From: CAYNVS01 sp964400725
Lineage (GTDB): Bacteria; Myxococcota_A; SURF-8; CAYNVS01
DNA: 64,000 nt
Direction of reading: 5' to 3'
Assembly: GCA_964400725.1 (NCBI GenBank)
Contig: CAYNVS010000009.1
Location: 1-64,000, forward strand
The notes under the pieces were generated by a model. That model was not told the origin of the DNA. It searched no databases and saw only the letters and a program-made list of their open reading frames with translations. The first letter of the stretch is position 1, and each line of letters begins with the position of its first letter. Below, one piece after another: positions 62,780 to 64,000 of this stretch. Position numbers and translations under genes: made by a program.

Positions 62780-63478
62780 ATGATCAAACAGACGAACATC
62801 GCCGATAAAGCCGTAGTCCTGCTCTCGGGCGGGCTTGATTCCTATACCTGCCTCGCGATAGCCAAATCGCGGGGGATGAGCGTTTACGCGCTTACCGTAA
62901 TATACGGCCAGCGGCACGACGCGGAAGTTAAGGCGGCGGCGAAAATCGCGAAAGACGAAGGCGTCCAAGAGCACAAAATATTGAGGGTGAACCTCAACGA
63001 CGTGGCCGACAGCGCGCTCACAAACGAAAAAGCGGCCGTGCCTAAAAGCCGCGAAATGGCGCGGATAGGCGACGGCGAAATCCCCGTTACGTACGTGCCC
63101 GCGCGAAACAGCGTATTCCTCGCGCTCGCGGCTTCATACGCCGAAAGCGCGGGGGCCAGCCGCATCTTCATCGGCGTGAACGCGCTGGACTACTCGGGCT
63201 ATCCCGACTGCCGTCCCGACTTTATAAACGCCATGCAGGCGGCGCTAAATCTCGGAACCAAAGCGGGCGGGCTTACGATAGAGACTCCGCTTATAAATAT
63301 GACGAAAGCGGAAATAATCCGTTGCGGCTCCGCTCTTGGATTAGACTATTCCAAGAGCGTTACCTGCTACGACGCCGACGACGAAGGCCGCGCCTGCGGC
63401 GATTGCGACGCCTGCCTGCTGCGCAAAAAAGGATTTAAAGAGGCCGATATTGCCGACCCCACTCATTACCGGAGCTGA
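62780..63478 (+). CDS. queC: 7-cyano-7-deazaguanine synthase
   Basis: QueC makes preQ0 in the queuosine pathway. The 232 residues match the family. The ATP-pyrophosphatase P-loop is LLSGGLDS (11-18). ALTVIYGQRHDAEVKAA, YVPARNSVFLALAASYAE, INALDYSGYPDCRPDF-type and SVTCYDADDEGRACGDCDACLLRKKGF (zinc-binding Cys set) follow. No clear ribosome site is visible before the ATG. It is followed four bases later by the start of a lipoprotein gene. Confidence 0.95.
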   Translation: MIKQTNIADKAVVLLSGGLDSYTCLAIAKSRGMSVYALTVIYGQRHDAEVKAAAKIAKDEGVQEHKILRVNLNDVADSALTNEKAAVPKSREMARIGDGEIPVTYVPARNSVFLALAASYAESAGASRIFIGVNALDYSGYPDCRPDFINAMQAALNLGTKAGGLTIETPLINMTKAEIIRCGSALGLDYSKSVTCYDADDEGRACGDCDACLLRKKGFKEADIADPTHYRS

Positions 63479-63482
63479 CAAA

Positions 63483-64000
63483 ATGAAACGCAACGCCTTA
63501 TCCTTCGCTCTTCTGACCCTCGCCCTAACGGCGGGACTAGCTGTAACCGACTGCTCAAGCGGCTCGTCCGACGAAAATAAAACCGAGGAAGAGGCTTGCA
63601 AGGCGGACGTTATTCCGATGGATACGCCGAGCCTGACTCAAAAGAAGTTTGCGCTGTCGATGTTTCACTTCAACATGCAGTACGTAGCGGGCGGAATGGA
63701 CACCGTGGACGACAAGGGAAACAGGCTCGTCTTCGGCGACTCGGCGATGGAAGGATGGACGGACGACGCGTTAAGCGACTGGATAATCGACGCCACGTTC
63801 GCGCCGGTATTGGATTTATACATGCGGCATCCCACTTGGAAGGCGACTTTCGAGATGCAGGGAATGATGATGGAAGTTATCGCCGCCAGACACCCGGACG
63901 TTCTCGCCAAGCTTCGGCAAGGCGCGCAGAGCGGACAGATAGAGGTGGTCAGCTTTCATTACAGCGACCAGCTGTTTTTGGCCTTTCCGGCTTACGACAT
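63483..64000 (+). CDS. Lipoprotein with GH38/GH57-like N-terminal domain, partial
   Basis: The frame starts at an ATG four bases after queC and runs off the window (172 codons). A lipoprotein signal ends at VTDC (about Cys24), followed by a Ser/Glu-rich spacer. The rest (KKFALSMFHFNMQYVAGGM, then HPTWKATFEMQGMMMEVIAARHPDVL, then SGQIEVVSFHYSDQLFLAFP) has the layout of the barrel start of GH57/GH38-type glycosidases. The catalytic residues would lie outside the window, so activity is open. Confidence 0.6.
   Translation, partial: MKRNALSFALLTLALTAGLAVTDCSSGSSDENKTEEEACKADVIPMDTPSLTQKKFALSMFHFNMQYVAGGMDTVDDKGNRLVFGDSAMEGWTDDALSDWIIDATFAPVLDLYMRHPTWKATFEMQGMMMEVIAARHPDVLAKLRQGAQSGQIEVVSFHYSDQLFLAFPAYD

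Overview
The window reads as chromosomal DNA of a Gram-negative, deltaproteobacterium-like organism, probably from an uncultured lineage. The signs are seen in the proteins, not in any marker gene. They include an AMIN-domain (type IV pilus secretin-like) protein, tandem PilZ domains, a DUF444 protein, an NtrC-type two-component system, outer-membrane barrels, and a large set of secreted or lipid-anchored proteins. Many of these carry acidic Asp/Glu linkers and Cys-rich modules, and two end in a Gly-Cys, hydrophobic segment, basic tail that resembles MYXO-CTERM sorting signals. I saw no phage, insertion sequence or CRISPR array.

Layout. 1-11.9 kb is almost all minus strand: an AMIN protein (cut by the edge), a DUF296 protein, panB, DUF444, a DciA-like protein, an EpmA-like ligase, a double PilZ protein, panD, a flippase-like membrane protein, eno-rpoZ, hypB-hypA, and a secreted papain-type protease. 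12-18.7 kb is plus strand: an outer-membrane protein, a protease/propeller/barrel fusion, fructose-6-phosphate aldolase and truD. 18.8-22.5 kb holds a BNR-repeat surface protein and a DNA methyltransferase with a nuclease-like tail. 23-29 kb is a plus-strand metabolic run: HisC-like aminotransferase, glucan phosphorylase, DHH phosphoesterase, folE2. 29-45 kb is dominated by exported proteins: a 1601-residue Cys-rich lipoprotein, a GT39-like transferase, a penicillin-acylase-like lipoprotein and others, plus an AmrS-type radical SAM enzyme. 45-50 kb is an information-processing block: tadA, two tRNA-Ser genes, SRP RNA, dnaX, recF and uppP. 50-52 kb has an acidic lipoprotein and a frameshifted outer-membrane protein. 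52.5-57.7 kb is a methionine operon (metY, metX, fused aspartokinase/homoserine dehydrogenase). 57.8-64 kb has a histidine kinase/sigma-54 regulator pair, coaBC, a PHA-granule-type small protein, queC, and the start of a glycosidase-like lipoprotein.

Genes that work together: panB, panD and coaBC serve CoA synthesis (panC is not here). folE2 and queC can serve queuosine. hypA and hypB deliver nickel, but no hydrogenase is in the window. metY, metX and the fused kinase/dehydrogenase carry aspartate-derived carbon to homocysteine.

The most interesting unexplained structure is the leader of the methionine operon. A good promoter sits directly before a 36-codon ORF that appears leaderless and carries a Met-Arg-Met run. 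The ORF runs into a 9-bp hairpin and into alternating, mutually exclusive GCGGAAA/TTTCCGC pairings, the layout expected of a methionine attenuator. Two other genes (tadA and the protease/barrel fusion) also have promoters placed as for leaderless transcripts.
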